Part shown: one piece after another, positions 18,802 through 31,287 of the stretch
Layout of the letters: each line of letters starts with the position of its first letter
Numbering within the stretch: position 1 is the stretch's first letter
Assembly: GCF_018221465.1 (NCBI RefSeq)
Contig: NZ_JAAIKR010000011.1
Coordinates: 84,324-148,323, forward strand
Reading direction: 5' to 3'
Origin: Shewanella intestini
GTDB taxonomy: Bacteria; Pseudomonadota; Gammaproteobacteria; Enterobacterales; Shewanellaceae
DNA length: 64,000 nt
The notes under the pieces: model-generated
What the model was told of the DNA's origin: nothing
The model's input: only the letters and a program-made list of their open reading frames with translations
Databases searched by the model: none
Program-made: the position numbers and the translations under genes

Positions 18802-21800
18802 GTGAAAGACTTATTAAAGTTTCTTAAACAGCAAAGCAAGACTGAAGAATTTAACGGTATTAAAATTGGGTTGGCTTCGCCTGACCTAATCCGTTCTTGG
18901 TCTTTTGGTGAAGTTAAAAAGCCAGAAACCATTAACTACCGTACATTCAAACCTGAACGTGAAGGTTTGTTCTGTGCGCGTATTTTCGGTCCTGTAAAAG
19001 ATTACGAATGTTTGTGTGGTAAATACAAACGTCTTAAGCACCGCGGTGTGATATGTGAAAAGTGTGGCGTTGAAGTCACCCAAACCAAAGTACGTCGTGA
19101 GCGTATGGGTCACATTGAATTGGCTAGCCCAGTTGCACACATTTGGTTCTTAAAATCACTTCCGTCTCGTATCGGTTTGATGCTAGATATGACACTACGT
19201 GACATTGAACGCGTACTGTACTTTGAATCATTTGTCGTGATTGAGCCTGGCATGACCTCGCTTGAGCGCGGTCAAATGTTAACGGAAGAAACTTACTTAG
19301 ACGCCTTAGAAGAATACGGTGATGAGTTTGAAGCTAAAATGGGTGCTGAAGCCGTTTTAGACTTATTACGTGCAATCGATTTAGCAGAACAAATCGAACA
19401 AATGCGTGAAGAGTTACCTTCAATCAATTCTGAGACTCGTCGTAAGAAAGTCACTAAGCGTTTGAAGTTAATGGAAGCCTTCTTTACCTCTGGTAACAAA
19501 CCAGAGTGGATGATCCTAAAAGTATTACCAGTACTTCCACCTGATTTACGTCCTCTAGTTCCGCTAGATGGCGGACGTTTTGCTACCTCTGATTTGAACG
19601 ACCTTTATCGTCGTGTCATCAACCGTAACAACCGTCTAAAACGTCTATTGGACTTAGCTGCTCCGGATATTATCGTACGTAACGAAAAACGTATGCTACA
19701 AGAATCTGTTGATGCGCTATTAGATAATGGTCGTCGTGGTCGTGCAATTACCGGATCTAACAAACGTCCTCTTAAATCTTTGGCTGACATGATCAAAGGT
19801 AAACAAGGTCGCTTCCGTCAGAACTTACTTGGTAAACGTGTAGATTACTCAGGTCGTTCGGTAATTACTGTAGGCCCAACTTTGCGTCTGCATCAGTGTG
19901 GTCTTCCTAAGAAGATGGCTCTTGAGCTATTTAAACCATTTATTTATGGCAAATTAGAAGGTCGTGGTCTTGCTACGACAATCAAAGCAGCTAAGAAAAT
20001 GGTTGAGCGTGAACAAGCAGAAGTATGGGATGTATTAGACGAAGTGATTCGTGAACATCCAGTGATGCTTAACCGTGCACCAACACTTCATAGACTAGGT
20101 ATCCAAGCATTTGAACCTGTTCTAATTGAAGGTAAAGCAATTCAATTACACCCACTCGTTTGTGCAGCGTACAACGCTGACTTCGATGGTGACCAAATGG
20201 CGGTACATGTTCCATTAACTCTGGAAGCTCAACTTGAAGCTCGTGCGTTAATGATGTCTACCAATAACATTTTGTCACCTGCAAACGGTGAGCCTGTTAT
20301 TACTCCGTCTCAAGACGTTGTATTAGGCTTATATTACACCAGCCGGGAATGTGTAAACGGTAAAGGTGAAGGCATGGCTTTCTCTTCAGTTGCTGAAGTA
20401 GAAAAAGCGTATGCGACAGGTGCTGCTGAATTACATGCACGCGTTAAAGTTCGTATCACTGAAACTATCATTGATGCAAACGGTGACCGTAATCGTGTTA
20501 CCCGTATTGTTGACACGACTGTTGGTCGTTCATTACTTTCATTGATCCTGCCTGAAGGCTTATCTTATGATCTGGTTAACCAGAACATGGGTAAAAAACA
20601 GATCTCGAAATTATTGAACACCTGTTACCGTCAGCTTGGTCTAAAAGACACTGTTATCTTCGCTGACCAATTGATGTATACCGGTTTCCGTTATGCAACT
20701 ATCTCTGGTGCTTCTGTCGGTATTAACGACATGGAAATCCCACCTGAGAAGTACACGCTTGTTGCTGATGCTGAAGCTGAAGTTCGTGAAATTCAAGAAC
20801 AGTTCCAATCTGGTCTTGTCACCGCGGGTGAGCGCTACAACAAAGTGATCGATATCTGGGCAAGTGCCAACGAAAAAGTTTCTAAAGCGATGATGAAAAA
20901 TTTATCGACAGAAACCGTAGTTAATCGTGACGGTGTTGAGGAAGAACAAGAGTCTTTCAACAGCATTTACATGATGGCCGACTCGGGCGCTCGTGGTAGT
21001 GCGGCACAGATTCGTCAGCTTGCTGGTATGCGTGGTCTGATGGCTAAACCAGATGGCTCTATCATCGAAACGCCAATTGTGGCGAACTTCCGTGAAGGTC
21101 TAAACGTATCTCAGTACTTCATCTCAACTCACGGTGCACGTAAAGGTCTTGCCGATACCGCACTTAAAACAGCTAACTCGGGTTACCTAACTCGTCGTCT
21201 TGTTGATGTTGCACAAGATTTAGTTGTTATTGAAGATGACTGTGGCTCTGAACGCGGTCTAACAATGAAACCACTAATCGAAGGTGGTGATGTTGTTGAA
21301 CCATTACGCGAACGCGTACTGGGTCGTGTTGTTGCGCAAGATGTATTTAAGCCTGGTACTGATGAAGTTCTTGCTCCGCGCAATACGCTGTTAGACGAAA
21401 AATGGTGTGATAAGTTAGAAGAAAACAGTGTTGACGAAGTCATCGTTCGCTCTGTAATTACTTGTGAAACTGATTTCGGTGTTTGTGCAGCATGTTATGG
21501 TCGTGACTTAGCACGTGGTCATATCATTAACCACGGTGAAGCTATTGGTGTTGTTGCTGCTCAATCTATTGGTGAGCCTGGTACACAGCTTACAATGCGT
21601 ACGTTCCACATTGGTGGTGCTGCATCTAGAGCATCTGCTGAAAATAATGTTCAAGTTAAAAATGCAGGTTCATTGAAACTGCATAATGCTAAACACGTTA
21701 CTAACGTTGAAGGTAAACTTGTTATCGTTTCTCGTTCATCAGAACTAGCTGTTATCGATGAGCTAGGTCGAGAAAAAGAGCGTTATAAAGTGCCTTACGG

Positions 21801-23019
21801 TACTGTGCTTGAGAAATTGGAAGAAAGTGAATTATCAGCGGGCGAAATCATCGCGAACTGGGATCCACATACTCACCCAATCATCTCAGAAGTAGCGGGT
21901 AGTGTTAAGTTTGTTGACATGATTGATGGCGTGACGATGACTCGTCAAACAGATGAACTAACGGGTCTTTCTTCAATTGTTGTATTGGACGCAAATGCGC
22001 GTACTGCAGCAGGTAAAGAAATGCGTCCAGCAATTCGCCTTGTTGATGCTAACGGTGATGACTTAATGATCCCTGGGACAGAGGTTCCAGCTCAATACTT
22101 CTTACCTGGTCACGCAATTGTTGCTAAAGACGATAACGCGAAAATCAACGTTGGTGATGCGCTAGCGCGTATTCCACAAGAGTCATCAAAAACTCGCGAT
22201 ATTACCGGTGGTCTGCCACGTGTTGCTGACTTGTTCGAAGCACGTAAACCTAAAGAACCTGCAATTCTTGCAGAAATCTCAGGTACTATCTCGTTTGGTA
22301 AAGAGACCAAAGGCAAGCGCCGTTTGGTTATCACACCAGCAGATGGCAGTGATCACTACGAAGAGATGATCCCTAAGTGGCGTAACTTAAACGTGTTCGA
22401 AGGTGAAAAAGTTGAACGCGGTGAAGTGATTGCAGATGGCCCAGAAGCTGCACATGATATCTTACGTTTACGTGGTATCCATCATGTAGCGAATTACATT
22501 GTGAACGAAGTTCAAGATGTATACCGTCTACAGGGTGTAAAAATCAACGATAAACACATTGAAGTTATCATTCGTCAAATGCTTCGTAAGTGTATCATTG
22601 AGAACGCTGGTGATAGTGAGTTCCTTGAAGGCGAACAAGCTGAAGTTTCGCGCGTTAAAATTGCTAACCGTGAGCTTATTGCTCAAGGTAAAGCGCCTGC
22701 AACGTTTGAACGTGAATTATTAGGTATTACCAAAGCATCTTTGGCTACTGAATCATTCATTTCAGCAGCATCGTTCCAAGAAACAACTCGCGTACTGACT
22801 GAAGCTGCAGTAGGTGGTAAGAGCGATCAATTACGTGGTCTTAAAGAAAACGTAATCGTTGGTCGTCTAATCCCTGCGGGTACTGGCTACTCTTACCATA
22901 TGAACCGCAACGAAGAACGTGCCAAAGGTACGGACAATGTTGAGGCTCCAACGGTAACCGCTAGTGAAGCTGAGCAGAACCTCGCTGATCTACTTAATTT
23001 GGCTGGTAGCCAAGACTAA
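18802..23019 (+). CDS. rpoC: DNA-directed RNA polymerase subunit beta'
   Basis: Catalytic beta-prime subunit. 1405 residues against 1407 in E. coli, GTG start with AGGAG upstream. The N-terminal zinc ribbon is [19 protein letters not shown] (about 70-88). The catalytic magnesium loop NADFDGDQM is at about 458-466. The trigger-loop region follows ([20 protein letters not shown], about 728-747, and [18 protein letters not shown] sequence near 790). The second zinc site is [13 protein letters not shown] (about 888-900). Last gene before a strong terminator. Confidence 0.99.
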   Translation: MKDLLKFLKQQSKTEEFNGIKIGLASPDLIRSWSFGEVKKPETINYRTFKPEREGLFCARIFGPVKDYECLCGKYKRLKHRGVICEKCGVEVTQTKVRRERMGHIELASPVAHIWFLKSLPSRIGLMLDMTLRDIERVLYFESFVVIEPGMTSLERGQMLTEETYLDALEEYGDEFEAKMGAEAVLDLLRAIDLAEQIEQMREELPSINSETRRKKVTKRLKLMEAFFTSGNKPEWMILKVLPVLPPDLRPLVPLDGGRFATSDLNDLYRRVINRNNRLKRLLDLAAPDIIVRNEKRMLQESVDALLDNGRRGRAITGSNKRPLKSLADMIKGKQGRFRQNLLGKRVDYSGRSVITVGPTLRLHQCGLPKKMALELFKPFIYGKLEGRGLATTIKAAKKMVEREQAEVWDVLDEVIREHPVMLNRAPTLHRLGIQAFEPVLIEGKAIQLHPLVCAAYNADFDGDQMAVHVPLTLEAQLEARALMMSTNNILSPANGEPVITPSQDVVLGLYYTSRECVNGKGEGMAFSSVAEVEKAYATGAAELHARVKVRITETIIDANGDRNRVTRIVDTTVGRSLLSLILPEGLSYDLVNQNMGKKQISKLLNTCYRQLGLKDTVIFADQLMYTGFRYATISGASVGINDMEIPPEKYTLVADAEAEVREIQEQFQSGLVTAGERYNKVIDIWASANEKVSKAMMKNLSTETVVNRDGVEEEQESFNSIYMMADSGARGSAAQIRQLAGMRGLMAKPDGSIIETPIVANFREGLNVSQYFISTHGARKGLADTALKTANSGYLTRRLVDVAQDLVVIEDDCGSERGLTMKPLIEGGDVVEPLRERVLGRVVAQDVFKPGTDEVLAPRNTLLDEKWCDKLEENSVDEVIVRSVITCETDFGVCAACYGRDLARGHIINHGEAIGVVAAQSIGEPGTQLTMRTFHIGGAASRASAENNVQVKNAGSLKLHNAKHVTNVEGKLVIVSRSSELAVIDELGREKERYKVPYGTVLEKLEESELSAGEIIANWDPHTHPIISEVAGSVKFVDMIDGVTMTRQTDELTGLSSIVVLDANARTAAGKEMRPAIRLVDANGDDLMIPGTEVPAQYFLPGHAIVAKDDNAKINVGDALARIPQESSKTRDITGGLPRVADLFEARKPKEPAILAEISGTISFGKETKGKRRLVITPADGSDHYEEMIPKWRNLNVFEGEKVERGEVIADGPEAAHDILRLRGIHHVANYIVNEVQDVYRLQGVKINDKHIEVIIRQMLRKCIIENAGDSEFLEGEQAEVSRVKIANRELIAQGKAPATFERELLGITKASLATESFISAASFQETTRVLTEAAVGGKSDQLRGLKENVIVGRLIPAGTGYSYHMNRNEERAKGTDNVEAPTVTASEAEQNLADLLNLAGSQD

Positions 23020-23032
23020 GTGATCAAAATGT

Positions 23033-23061
23033 AAAAAAAGGCGCCTAAGGCGCCTTTTTTT
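23033..23061 (+). terminator. Terminator of the rpoBC operon
   Basis: AAAAAAAGGCGCC, loop TAA, GGCGCCTTTTTTT: a perfect 13-bp stem, its G/C core flanked by an A-run and a T-run. It lies 14 bp after the rpoC stop. Confidence 0.95.
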
Positions 23062-23091
23062 ATGTTATTTCGATCAAAAGTTGTCTATTTC

Positions 23092-23120
23092 TTGACAGGC
23101 AGCCATTACCTTTCTAAAAT
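23092..23120 (+). promoter_or_regulatory. Promoter of the str operon (rpsL-rpsG-fusA-tufA)
   Basis: Perfect -35 TTGACA (23092-23097), 17-bp spacer, TAAAAT (23115-23120), followed by TCCGCGTCCC. This is the strongest sigma-70 match in the window and lies 74 bp before rpsL. Confidence 0.85.
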
Positions 23121-23169
23121 TCCGCGTCCCACAATTGTGGGATATAGATTTTTCACACCTAATTGTTGA

Positions 23170-23568
<399 letters not shown>

Positions 23569-23649
23569 CGTATCCCGTTAATAGTAAGGCCAAGCTAAAT
23601 TTATAGACATTCCAGTTTTGGAAATACCTGAAGCATACGGAGAATTAAT

Positions 23650-24120
23650 ATGCCAAGACGTCGCGTTGTAGGACAACGTAAAATCCTACCAGATCCAAAG
23701 TTTCAAAGTGAGTTGCTGGCTAAGTTCATCAACGTCATCATGCAGGACGGCAAAAAGTCGACTGCTGAAAAAATTATTTACAAGGCGTTAGATGTTGTTG
23801 CTGAGAAAAAAGGCGAAGAACATTTAAGCATCCTTGACGCAGCACTTGAAAATGTTCGCCCATCAGTCGAGGTTAAATCTCGTCGTGTTGGTGGTTCAAC
23901 TTATCAAGTTCCATGCGAAGTTCGTCCAGTGCGTCGTAACGCACTAGCGATGCGCTGGTTAGTTGAAGCTGCTCGCAAGCGTGGTGAAAAATCTATGGCT
24001 CTACGTCTAGCAGGTGAAATGTTAGACGCATCTGAAAACAAAGGTACAGCTGTTAAGAAACGTGAAGACGTTCACCGTATGGCTGAAGCAAACAAAGCCT
24101 TTGCTCATTACCGTTGGTAA
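23650..24120 (+). CDS. rpsG: 30S ribosomal protein S7 (uS7)
   Basis: Primary 16S rRNA binder that nucleates the 30S head; in E. coli it also represses translation of the str message. 156 residues, the short form (no K-12-type extension). Blocks are [18 protein letters not shown] at the start, [20 protein letters not shown] (about 78-97) and [13 protein letters not shown] at the end. It is 81 bp after rpsL, a gap that in E. coli contains the S7 repressor site. Confidence 0.99.
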   Translation: MPRRRVVGQRKILPDPKFQSELLAKFINVIMQDGKKSTAEKIIYKALDVVAEKKGEEHLSILDAALENVRPSVEVKSRRVGGSTYQVPCEVRPVRRNALAMRWLVEAARKRGEKSMALRLAGEMLDASENKGTAVKKREDVHRMAEANKAFAHYRW

Positions 24121-24124
24121 TATA

Positions 24125-24150
24125 ATGAGGCGGGCTAATGCCCGCCTCAT
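24125..24150 (+). terminator. Terminator-like hairpin between rpsG and fusA
   Basis: ATGAGGCGGGC and GCCCGCCTCAT pair perfectly over 11 bp with a TAAT loop. It is followed only by ATTGTTGATATTT, so termination is probably partial. A second hairpin ACTAAAG/CTTTAGT lies at 24164-24183, just before the fusA ribosome binding site. Confidence 0.55.
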
Positions 24151-24198
24151 ATTGTTGATATTTACTAAAGTTTACACTTTAGTTGAGAGGGTATAAAA

Positions 24199-26295
24199 GT
24201 GGCTCGTACAACCCCAATTGAGCATTACCGCAACATCGGTATTGTCGCTCATGTGGATGCAGGTAAAACTACCACAACAGAACGTGTTCTGTTCTATACC
24301 GGTTTGTCTCATAAAATCGGTGAAGTGCATGATGGCGCCGCTACAACAGATTGGATGGTTCAGGAGCAAGAGCGTGGTATTACTATCACATCTGCTGCAG
24401 TAACTGCTTTCTGGCGTGGTATGGATGCTCAATTCACTGAACATCGTATTAATATCATCGATACTCCCGGCCACGTTGACTTCACCATTGAAGTGGAGCG
24501 TTCTTTACGTGTTCTTGATGGCGCAGTAGTTGTATTTTGTGGCTCATCAGGCGTAGAACCTCAATCAGAGACTGTTTGGCGTCAAGCCAACAAATATGAA
24601 GTACCAAGAATAGTGTTCGTCAATAAGATGGACCGTGCTGGTGCTGACTTTGATAGCGTGGTCGACCAAATTCGTAACCGCCTAGGAGCAAACTGTGTCC
24701 CTATTCAATTGAATATTGGGGCAGAAGAAAACTTCAAAGGTGTTATTGATTTGATCAAGATGAAAGCGATTAATTGGTCTGATGAAGATCAAGGAGTGAC
24801 TTTCTCTTATGAAGAAATTCCTGCAAATCTTTTGGCTAAAGCCGAAGAAATGCATGAGTATTTGGTAGAAAGTGCTGCTGAAGCCTCTGATGAACTGATG
24901 GACAAATACCTTGAAGAAGGTGAGCTGTCAGAACAAGAGATTAAGCAAGCCCTACGTCAGCGAACAATCAATAATGAAATTGTTCTTGTAACCTGCGGTT
25001 CTGCATTTAAGAACAAAGGTGTGCAAGCTGTACTTGACGCGGTTGTAGATTTCTTACCTGCACCTGTCGATGTCCCTGCTATTAAGGGTATTGATATGGA
25101 TGAGAAGGAAGTTGAACGTCCATCTGATGATGACGCTCCTTTTGCAGCCCTTGCGTTCAAGATTGCGACTGACCCGTTTGTTGGTACTTTAACCTTTATC
25201 CGAGTGTATTCGGGCGTGCTAGAAACTGGCGCTTCAGTATACAATTCAGTCAAACAAAAACGTGAACGTATTGGTCGTATGGTGCAAATGCATGCAAACG
25301 ACCGTACCGAACTAAAAGAAGTTCGCGCGGGTGACATTGCAGCGGCTATTGGGTTAAAAGAAGTCACAACCGGCGATACTCTATGTGACAACGATAAAAA
25401 AGTAATTCTTGAGCGAATGGAGTTTCCAGAGCCTGTAATTACCATTGCCGTTGAGCCACGTTCGAAAGCTGCTCAAGACAAAATGGGGATTGCTTTGCAG
25501 AAATTAGCTGCAGAAGATCCATCATTTCGTGTTGAAACAGATGAAGATACCGCTCAAACACTCATCTCTGGAATGGGTGAGTTACATTTAGATATCATCG
25601 TCGACCGTATGCGTCGCGAGTTTGGTGTTGAATGTAATGTTGGTAAGCCACAAGTGGCATACCGAGAAACTATTCGTAGCAGTGTTGAAGTGGAAGGTAA
25701 GTTCGTCCGCCAATCAGGTGGCCGCGGTCAATTTGGTCATGTATGGCTGAAAATCGAACCACTAGCAGAAGGGGCTGGATACGAATTTGTCAATGAAATC
25801 GTAGGTGGTGTGGTTCCTCGTGAATTCATCCCAGCGGTTGACAAAGGTATTCAAGAACAAATGAAAAATGGTGTATTAGCCAGTTATCCTGTTCTTGATG
25901 TAAAAGTCACACTATTTGATGGTTCATACCATGATGTAGACTCTAACGAGATGGCTTTTAAAATTGCTGGTTCCATGGGCTTTAAAAAGGGCGCTCTAGA
26001 AGCTGACCCTGTTTTGCTCGAACCTTGCATGAAAGTAGAAGTAACAACACCTGAAGATTATATGGGCGATGTGGTGGGTGATCTCAACCGTCGTCGCGGA
26101 TTAATTGAAGGTATGGACGATGGCCTAGGTGGTGTTAAAATCGTTCACTCAGTTGTTCCCCTAGCTGAAATGTTTGGTTATGCAACAGACTTGCGTAGTG
26201 CTACACAAGGTCGTGCTTCGTACTCTATGGAGTTTTTGAAATATGACCAAGCATCGCAAAATGTTGCAAAAGCGATTATTGAATCACGTACCTAA
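24199..26295 (+). CDS. fusA: Elongation factor G
   Basis: GTPase driving translocation and, with RRF, ribosome recycling. 698 residues from a GTG start with GAGAGGG upstream. The G domain has [19 protein letters not shown] (about 17-35), [20 protein letters not shown] (about 90-109) and [10 protein letters not shown] (about 143). Domains II-V are complete, including the domain IV block [11 protein letters not shown] (about 504) and [13 protein letters not shown] (about 627). Its place in the str operon indicates the main housekeeping EF-G. Shewanella genomes may hold a second fusA elsewhere. Confidence 0.99.
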   Translation: MARTTPIEHYRNIGIVAHVDAGKTTTTERVLFYTGLSHKIGEVHDGAATTDWMVQEQERGITITSAAVTAFWRGMDAQFTEHRINIIDTPGHVDFTIEVERSLRVLDGAVVVFCGSSGVEPQSETVWRQANKYEVPRIVFVNKMDRAGADFDSVVDQIRNRLGANCVPIQLNIGAEENFKGVIDLIKMKAINWSDEDQGVTFSYEEIPANLLAKAEEMHEYLVESAAEASDELMDKYLEEGELSEQEIKQALRQRTINNEIVLVTCGSAFKNKGVQAVLDAVVDFLPAPVDVPAIKGIDMDEKEVERPSDDDAPFAALAFKIATDPFVGTLTFIRVYSGVLETGASVYNSVKQKRERIGRMVQMHANDRTELKEVRAGDIAAAIGLKEVTTGDTLCDNDKKVILERMEFPEPVITIAVEPRSKAAQDKMGIALQKLAAEDPSFRVETDEDTAQTLISGMGELHLDIIVDRMRREFGVECNVGKPQVAYRETIRSSVEVEGKFVRQSGGRGQFGHVWLKIEPLAEGAGYEFVNEIVGGVVPREFIPAVDKGIQEQMKNGVLASYPVLDVKVTLFDGSYHDVDSNEMAFKIAGSMGFKKGALEADPVLLEPCMKVEVTTPEDYMGDVVGDLNRRRGLIEGMDDGLGGVKIVHSVVPLAEMFGYATDLRSATQGRASYSMEFLKYDQASQNVAKAIIESRT

Positions 26296-26367
26296 TTATA
26301 GTTAGGTGCTTAATTAATTGTATATAGCTCGACAAATCGAGCACTTCTGAAAAGAAAGGAATATATT

Positions 26368-27552
26368 GTGGCTAAAGAAAAATTTGAACGTAGCAAACCA
26401 CACGTAAACGTGGGCACAATTGGTCACGTTGACCATGGTAAAACTACTTTAACAGCAGCAATCTCAGCAGTATTGACTAAAGCATACGGCGGTGATGTTA
26501 AAGATTTCGCACAAATCGATAATGCTCCAGAAGAGCGTGAGCGTGGTATTACTATTAATACTTCTCACATCGAATATGACACACCAACACGTCACTACGC
26601 ACACGTAGATTGTCCTGGTCACGCGGATTATGTTAAAAACATGATTACTGGTGCAGCCCAAATGGACGGCGCAATCTTAGTAGTAGCAGCGACAGATGGC
26701 CCAATGCCACAGACTCGTGAGCACATCCTACTTTCACGTCAGGTTGGTGTACCTTTCATCATCGTATTCATGAACAAATGTGACATGGTTGACGATGAAG
26801 AACTACTAGAATTAGTAGAGATGGAAGTTCGTGAACTTCTTTCAGAATATGACTTCCCAGGTGATGACTTACCAGTAATCCAAGGTTCAGCACTTAAAGC
26901 GCTAGAAGGCGAAGCTGATTGGGAAGCTAAAGTACTAGAACTTGCAGAAGCGCTAGATACTTATATTCCAGAGCCAGAGCGTGATATTGATAAGCCTTTC
27001 CTACTTCCAATTGAAGATGTATTCTCAATTCAAGGTCGTGGTACAGTTGTAACAGGTCGTGTAGAGCGTGGTATCATCCGCGTATCAGACGATGTAGAAA
27101 TCGTTGGTATCAAAGACACTACAACAACAACTTGTACAGGTGTTGAAATGTTCCGTAAACTGCTTGACGAAGGTCGTGCAGGTGAGAACTGTGGTGTTCT
27201 ATTACGTGGTACTAAGCGTGATGAAGTAGAACGTGGTCAAGTTCTTGCTAAGCCAGGAACCATCACTCCACACACCACTTTCGAATCAGAAGTATACGTA
27301 CTTTCGAAAGATGAAGGTGGACGTCACACACCATTCTTCAAAGGTTACCGTCCACAGTTTTATTTCCGTACAACTGACGTAACTGGTACTATTGAGTTAC
27401 CAGAAGGCGTAGAAATGGTAATGCCTGGTGATAACATCAAAATGGTTGTTACACTAATCTACCCAATCGCGATGGACGACGGTTTACGTTTCGCTATCCG
27501 TGAAGGTGGCCGTACAGTAGGTGCTGGTGTTGTAGCTAAAATCATTGCTTAA
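26368..27552 (+). CDS. tufA: Elongation factor Tu (copy A)
   Basis: Last gene of the str operon, 72 bp after fusA, GTG start with AAAGGA upstream. The 394-residue product is identical to that of tufB at 9631. The DNA also looks identical when read line by line, including silent positions and the 3' terminator. Only the first base of the start codon and the outer flanks differ. A small hairpin GCTCGA/TCGAGC (26327-26342) stands just upstream. Confidence 0.99.
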   Translation: MAKEKFERSKPHVNVGTIGHVDHGKTTLTAAISAVLTKAYGGDVKDFAQIDNAPEERERGITINTSHIEYDTPTRHYAHVDCPGHADYVKNMITGAAQMDGAILVVAATDGPMPQTREHILLSRQVGVPFIIVFMNKCDMVDDEELLELVEMEVRELLSEYDFPGDDLPVIQGSALKALEGEADWEAKVLELAEALDTYIPEPERDIDKPFLLPIEDVFSIQGRGTVVTGRVERGIIRVSDDVEIVGIKDTTTTTCTGVEMFRKLLDEGRAGENCGVLLRGTKRDEVERGQVLAKPGTITPHTTFESEVYVLSKDEGGRHTPFFKGYRPQFYFRTTDVTGTIELPEGVEMVMPGDNIKMVVTLIYPIAMDDGLRFAIREGGRTVGAGVVAKIIA

Positions 27553-27574
27553 TAGCAGATTTTAACTCACATCT

Positions 27575-27601
27575 AAAAAGGAAGCTTCGGCTTCCTTTTT
27601 T
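27575..27601 (+). terminator. Terminator of tufA (str operon)
   Basis: Same sequence as the tufB terminator: an 11-bp hairpin with a TTCG tetraloop and six T. The identity between the two tuf loci extends a few bases past it. Confidence 0.93.
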
Positions 27602-27636
27602 GTTATCTATAAAAAGTTGCACTTTTTATAGATAAC
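27602..27636. repeat. Perfect 16-bp inverted repeat after tufA
   Basis: GTTATCTATAAAAAGT and its exact complement flank a 3-nt TGC loop. It is AT-rich with no T-run after it and begins at the last base of the T-run of the tufA terminator. Function unknown; the near-perfect length is unusual. Confidence 0.8.
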
Positions 27637-27655
27637 AGTAAACTACGCAAATAAA

Positions 27656-27690
27656 TTGTGTATTACTGCAATAGCAGATTAATTACACAA
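27656..27690. repeat. Second inverted repeat in the tufA-rpsJ gap
   Basis: TTGTGTA (27656-27662) pairs with TACACAA (27684-27690), and an inner stem CTGC/GCAG has an AATA loop. It ends 5 bp before the rpsJ promoter -35 box, so it might be a transcription-level element or a relic of a repeat. Confidence 0.6.
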
Positions 27691-27695
27691 CGGGC

Positions 27696-27723
27696 TTGAT
27701 CTTTAATTATTGATCTGTATAAT
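27696..27723 (+). promoter_or_regulatory. Promoter of the S10 operon
   Basis: TTGATC (27696-27701), 16-bp spacer, TATAAT (27718-27723), then TGCCCCTCTC. It is 173 bp before rpsJ, leaving a leader of the length expected for L4 control. Confidence 0.75.
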
Positions 27724-27816
27724 TGCCCCTCTCTGTACTAGTACAGAGAAAATAAAGTGAAAAACCGATATGGTTTTTTCATATTCATAGGGACTCCGAT
27801 TGGGAGTCTAACGGTT

Positions 27817-27869
27817 AAATCATCTCGCTCTGCTTTTCCATAAGGAAGAAGCTAGAGGGTGATTTTTTA
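27817..27869 (+). promoter_or_regulatory. S10 operon leader hairpin (L4-type autoregulation)
   Basis: AAATCATC (27817-27824) pairs with GGTGATTT (27858-27865), enclosing a second arm GCTTTTCC/GGAAGAAGC. A T-run of six follows at once. This matches the layout of the E. coli S10 leader hairpin where L4 causes attenuation and blocks translation. Other hairpins lie upstream (CTCTGTAC palindrome near 27731; GACTCC/GGGAGTC near 27792). Confidence 0.7.
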
Positions 27870-27883
27870 TGTGTCCATTTTAG

Positions 27884-28207
<324 letters not shown>

Positions 28208-28234
28208 TTGAGATCCTTAGAAGAGGTTTGAGAG

Positions 28235-28873
28235 ATGGCTATCGGTCTTATTGGTCGTAAAGTGGGTATGACCCGCATCTTCACTGAAGATGGTGCGTCA
28301 ATCCCTGTAACAGTAATTGAAGTTGCTGGCAATCGCGTTGCTCAAGTGAAAACTTTAGAAAACGACGGTTATCGTGCACTTCAGTTAACTACAGGTACCA
28401 AAAAAGCCAATCGCATCACCAAAGCAGAAGCAGGTCACTTTGCCAAGGGCGGCGTTGAAGCCGGTCGTGGTTTATGGGAAATGCGTTTAGCAGATGGTGA
28501 AGGCGAAGGCATTGAAGTTGGTGCTGAGCTAAATGTTGATATTTTCGCTGACACAGCGAAAGTAGACGTTACTGGTCAGTCGAAAGGTAAAGGTTTCCAA
28601 GGCGGTATTAAGCGTTGGAACTTCCGTACTCAAGACATGACTCACGGTAACTCATTAGCGCACCGTGCGAATGGTTCTATTGGTCAGAACCAAACGCCAG
28701 GTCGCGTATTCAAAGGCAAGAAGATGTCAGGCCATATGGGTGCTGAGCAAGTAACAACTCAAAATCTACATGTTGTACGTGTTGATGCAGAGCGTAACTT
28801 GTTATTAGTACGCGGCGCAGTTCCAGGCGCTACCAATGGCGACCTGATTATCAAACCTGCCGTTAAAGCTTAA
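28235..28873 (+). CDS. rplC: 50S ribosomal protein L3 (uL3)
   Basis: Early 23S rRNA binder near the peptidyl transferase centre. 212 residues against 209 in E. coli. It opens [20 protein letters not shown]. The central loop [15 protein letters not shown] (about 112-126) and [20 protein letters not shown] (about 146-165) reach the active site. The Gln in the second block is the site methylated by PrmB in E. coli. The next gene, rplD, starts 17 bp later. Confidence 0.99.
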   Translation: MAIGLIGRKVGMTRIFTEDGASIPVTVIEVAGNRVAQVKTLENDGYRALQLTTGTKKANRITKAEAGHFAKGGVEAGRGLWEMRLADGEGEGIEVGAELNVDIFADTAKVDVTGQSKGKGFQGGIKRWNFRTQDMTHGNSLAHRANGSIGQNQTPGRVFKGKKMSGHMGAEQVTTQNLHVVRVDAERNLLLVRGAVPGATNGDLIIKPAVKA

Positions 28874-28890
28874 GGTCTGAGGAGATAGTA

Positions 28891-29496
28891 ATGGAATTGG
28901 TATTGAAAGACGCCCAAAGCGCTCTTGAAGTTTCCGAAACTACCTTCGGCCGTGACTTTAACGAGGCACTGGTTCATCAGGTAGTTGTAGCTTATGCTGC
29001 AAACGCGCGTCAGGGCACTCGTGCTCAAAAGACTCGTGCGGAAGTAAAAGGCTCAGGCAAAAAGCCTTGGCGTCAAAAAGGCACAGGCCGCGCTCGTGCC
29101 GGTAGTGTTAAAGGCCCAATCTGGCGTGGCGGTGGCGTAACATTCGCTGCTAAAGCACAAGATCACAGCCAAAAAGTTAACAAGAAGATGTACCGTGGTG
29201 CTCTTAAGAGCATTCTTTCTGAATTGGTACGTCAAGAACGTCTTGTTGTCGTTGAGTCATTCAGCGTTGAAGCTCCTAAAACTAAAGAGCTAAAAGCGAA
29301 ATTGAATGAGCTTAAATTAGACGACGTTCTGATTGTTACTGCAGAAGTTGATGAGAACTTATTCTTAGCAGCTCGCAACTTATACAAAGTTGACGTACGT
29401 GACGTAGCGGGTCTTGACCCAGTAAGTCTAATCGCGTTCAACACTGTTTTAGTTACTGCTGACGCAGTGAAGCAAATCGAGGAGATGCTAGCATGA
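28891..29496 (+). CDS. rplD: 50S ribosomal protein L4 (uL4)
   Basis: Lines the nascent peptide tunnel and, in gammaproteobacteria, represses its own S10 operon at the leader. 201 residues as in E. coli. The basic tunnel extension is [20 protein letters not shown] followed by [21 protein letters not shown] (about 42-82). Its stop overlaps the rplW start by 4 nt (ATGA). The L4-type leader upstream of rpsJ supports retained autoregulation. Confidence 0.99.
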   Translation: MELVLKDAQSALEVSETTFGRDFNEALVHQVVVAYAANARQGTRAQKTRAEVKGSGKKPWRQKGTGRARAGSVKGPIWRGGGVTFAAKAQDHSQKVNKKMYRGALKSILSELVRQERLVVVESFSVEAPKTKELKAKLNELKLDDVLIVTAEVDENLFLAARNLYKVDVRDVAGLDPVSLIAFNTVLVTADAVKQIEEMLA

Positions 29497-29792
29497 TCCG
29501 CGAAGAACGTTTGCTAAAAGTTATCTTAGCGCCGCATATCTCTGAAAAGAGCACTATTGTTGCTGAGAAAAACAACACTGTAGTTTTCCGTGTAGCGATT
29601 GATGCGACTAAAGCAGAAATTAAAGCTGCAGTAGCGAAGCTATTTGAAGTTGAAGTTGATTCGGTTCGCACTTTAGTTAACAAAGGCAAATCTAAACGCA
29701 CTGGTGGCCGTGTTGGTCGTCGTAGCGATTGGAAAAAAGCTTACGTTACTCTAGCTGCTGGTGCTGACATCGATTTCGTCGGCGCTGAGTAA
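29493..29792 (+). CDS. rplW: 50S ribosomal protein L23 (uL23)
   Basis: Sits at the tunnel exit and is the docking site for trigger factor and SRP. 99 residues (E. coli 100). It opens [20 protein letters not shown]; the conserved acidic residue of the docking patch falls in that first region. The conserved loop [21 protein letters not shown] (about 62-82) contacts 23S rRNA. Overlaps the end of rplD. Confidence 0.99.
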   Translation: MIREERLLKVILAPHISEKSTIVAEKNNTVVFRVAIDATKAEIKAAVAKLFEVEVDSVRTLVNKGKSKRTGGRVGRRSDWKKAYVTLAAGADIDFVGAE

Positions 29793-29808
29793 GCAAAGGA
29801 GAATTATC

Positions 29809-30633
29809 ATGGCAGTTATTAAGTGTAAGCCTACCTCTGCTGGTCGTCGCCACGTTGTTAAAGTGGTAAACACTGACCTGCATAAGGGTAAACCTTTTGC
29901 TGGCTTGTTGGCGAAAAAGTCTAAAAGTGGTGGCCGTAACAATACTGGTCGTATCACTGTTCGTCACATCGGTGGTGGACACAAGCAGCATTACCGTATT
30001 ATTGACTTCAAACGCAATAAAGATGGTATCCCTGCAAAAATCGAACGTCTTGAGTACGATCCAAACCGTACAGCGCACATTGCGCTAGTATTATACGCAG
30101 ATGGTGAACGCCGCTATATTCTTGCTGCTAAAGGTATGCAAGCTGGTGACGCAATCCAATCTGGTATCGATGCCGAAATCAAGACCGGTAACGCAATGCC
30201 GTTACGCAACATTCCTGTAGGTAGTGTTGTTCACGCGGTAGAAATGAAGCCTGGTAAAGGTGCTCAGATCGCTCGTTCAGCTGGTGCTTATGTACAAGTT
30301 GTTGCTCGTGATGGCGCTTATGCAACTCTACGTCTTCGCTCAGGCGAAATGCGTAAAGTTCCAGTTGATTGCCGCGCGACATTCGGTGAAGTTGGTAATG
30401 CCGAGCACATGCTACGCCAGTTAGGTAAAGCAGGTGCTAAACGCTGGAGAGGCGTACGCCCTACAGTTCGTGGTGTTGCAATGAACCCGGTAGACCATCC
30501 ACATGGTGGTGGTGAAGGTCGTACTTCTGGTGGTCGTCATCCAGTAAGTCCATGGGGTGTGCCAACTAAGGGTTATAAAACTCGTAGTAACAAGCGCACT
30601 GACAAGTACATTGTACGTCGTCGTAACAAATAG
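29809..30633 (+). CDS. rplB: 50S ribosomal protein L2 (uL2)
   Basis: Conserved 23S binder needed for subunit joining and peptidyl transfer. 274 residues from ATG 29809, which has AAAGGAG upstream and the family N-terminus [19 protein letters not shown]. An earlier in-frame ATG at 29761 lies inside rplW and is rejected. Late blocks are [21 protein letters not shown] (about 223-243), which includes the conserved His near the peptidyl transferase centre, and the basic C-terminus. Confidence 0.99.
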   Translation: MAVIKCKPTSAGRRHVVKVVNTDLHKGKPFAGLLAKKSKSGGRNNTGRITVRHIGGGHKQHYRIIDFKRNKDGIPAKIERLEYDPNRTAHIALVLYADGERRYILAAKGMQAGDAIQSGIDAEIKTGNAMPLRNIPVGSVVHAVEMKPGKGAQIARSAGAYVQVVARDGAYATLRLRSGEMRKVPVDCRATFGEVGNAEHMLRQLGKAGAKRWRGVRPTVRGVAMNPVDHPHGGGEGRTSGGRHPVSPWGVPTKGYKTRSNKRTDKYIVRRRNK

Positions 30634-30636
30634 TAA

Positions 30637-30927
<291 letters not shown>

Positions 30928-30942
30928 TACGGGAGAAATAAG

Positions 30943-31275
30943 ATGGAAGTTTTAGCTAAACATCGTTTTGCTCGTACGTCTGCGCAGAAGGCCCGTCTAG
31001 TTGCTGATCAAATTCGCGGTCTGCCTGTTAATAAGGCACTCGAGATTTTGACTTTCAGCCCAAAGAAAGCCGCCGTACTAGTTAAAAAAGTACTTGACTC
31101 AGCTATCGCAAACGCCGAACACAACGAAGGTGCAGATATCGATGAGCTTAAAGTTGGTAAAGTCTTCGTTGACGAAGCACCAACTATGAAGCGTATCATG
31201 CCTCGTGCGAAAGGCCGCGCTGATCGTATCATGAAGCGTACCAGCCACATTACTGTGGTTGTATCAGATCGCTAG
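30943..31275 (+). CDS. rplV: 50S ribosomal protein L22 (uL22)
   Basis: Its long beta-hairpin lines the peptide tunnel opposite L4 at the macrolide-sensitive constriction. 110 residues as in E. coli. It opens [26 protein letters not shown]-like; the hairpin tip region is [19 protein letters not shown] (about 84-102). No deletion or insertion is seen at the tip. Confidence 0.99.
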   Translation: MEVLAKHRFARTSAQKARLVADQIRGLPVNKALEILTFSPKKAAVLVKKVLDSAIANAEHNEGADIDELKVGKVFVDEAPTMKRIMPRAKGRADRIMKRTSHITVVVSDR

Positions 31276-31287
31276 GAGAAGAGAGCA

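Noticed and set aside
24957-25445. 162-codon frame opposite fusA
   Set aside because: Lies wholly inside fusA on the other strand with a shadow-like Ser/Thr/Arg composition.
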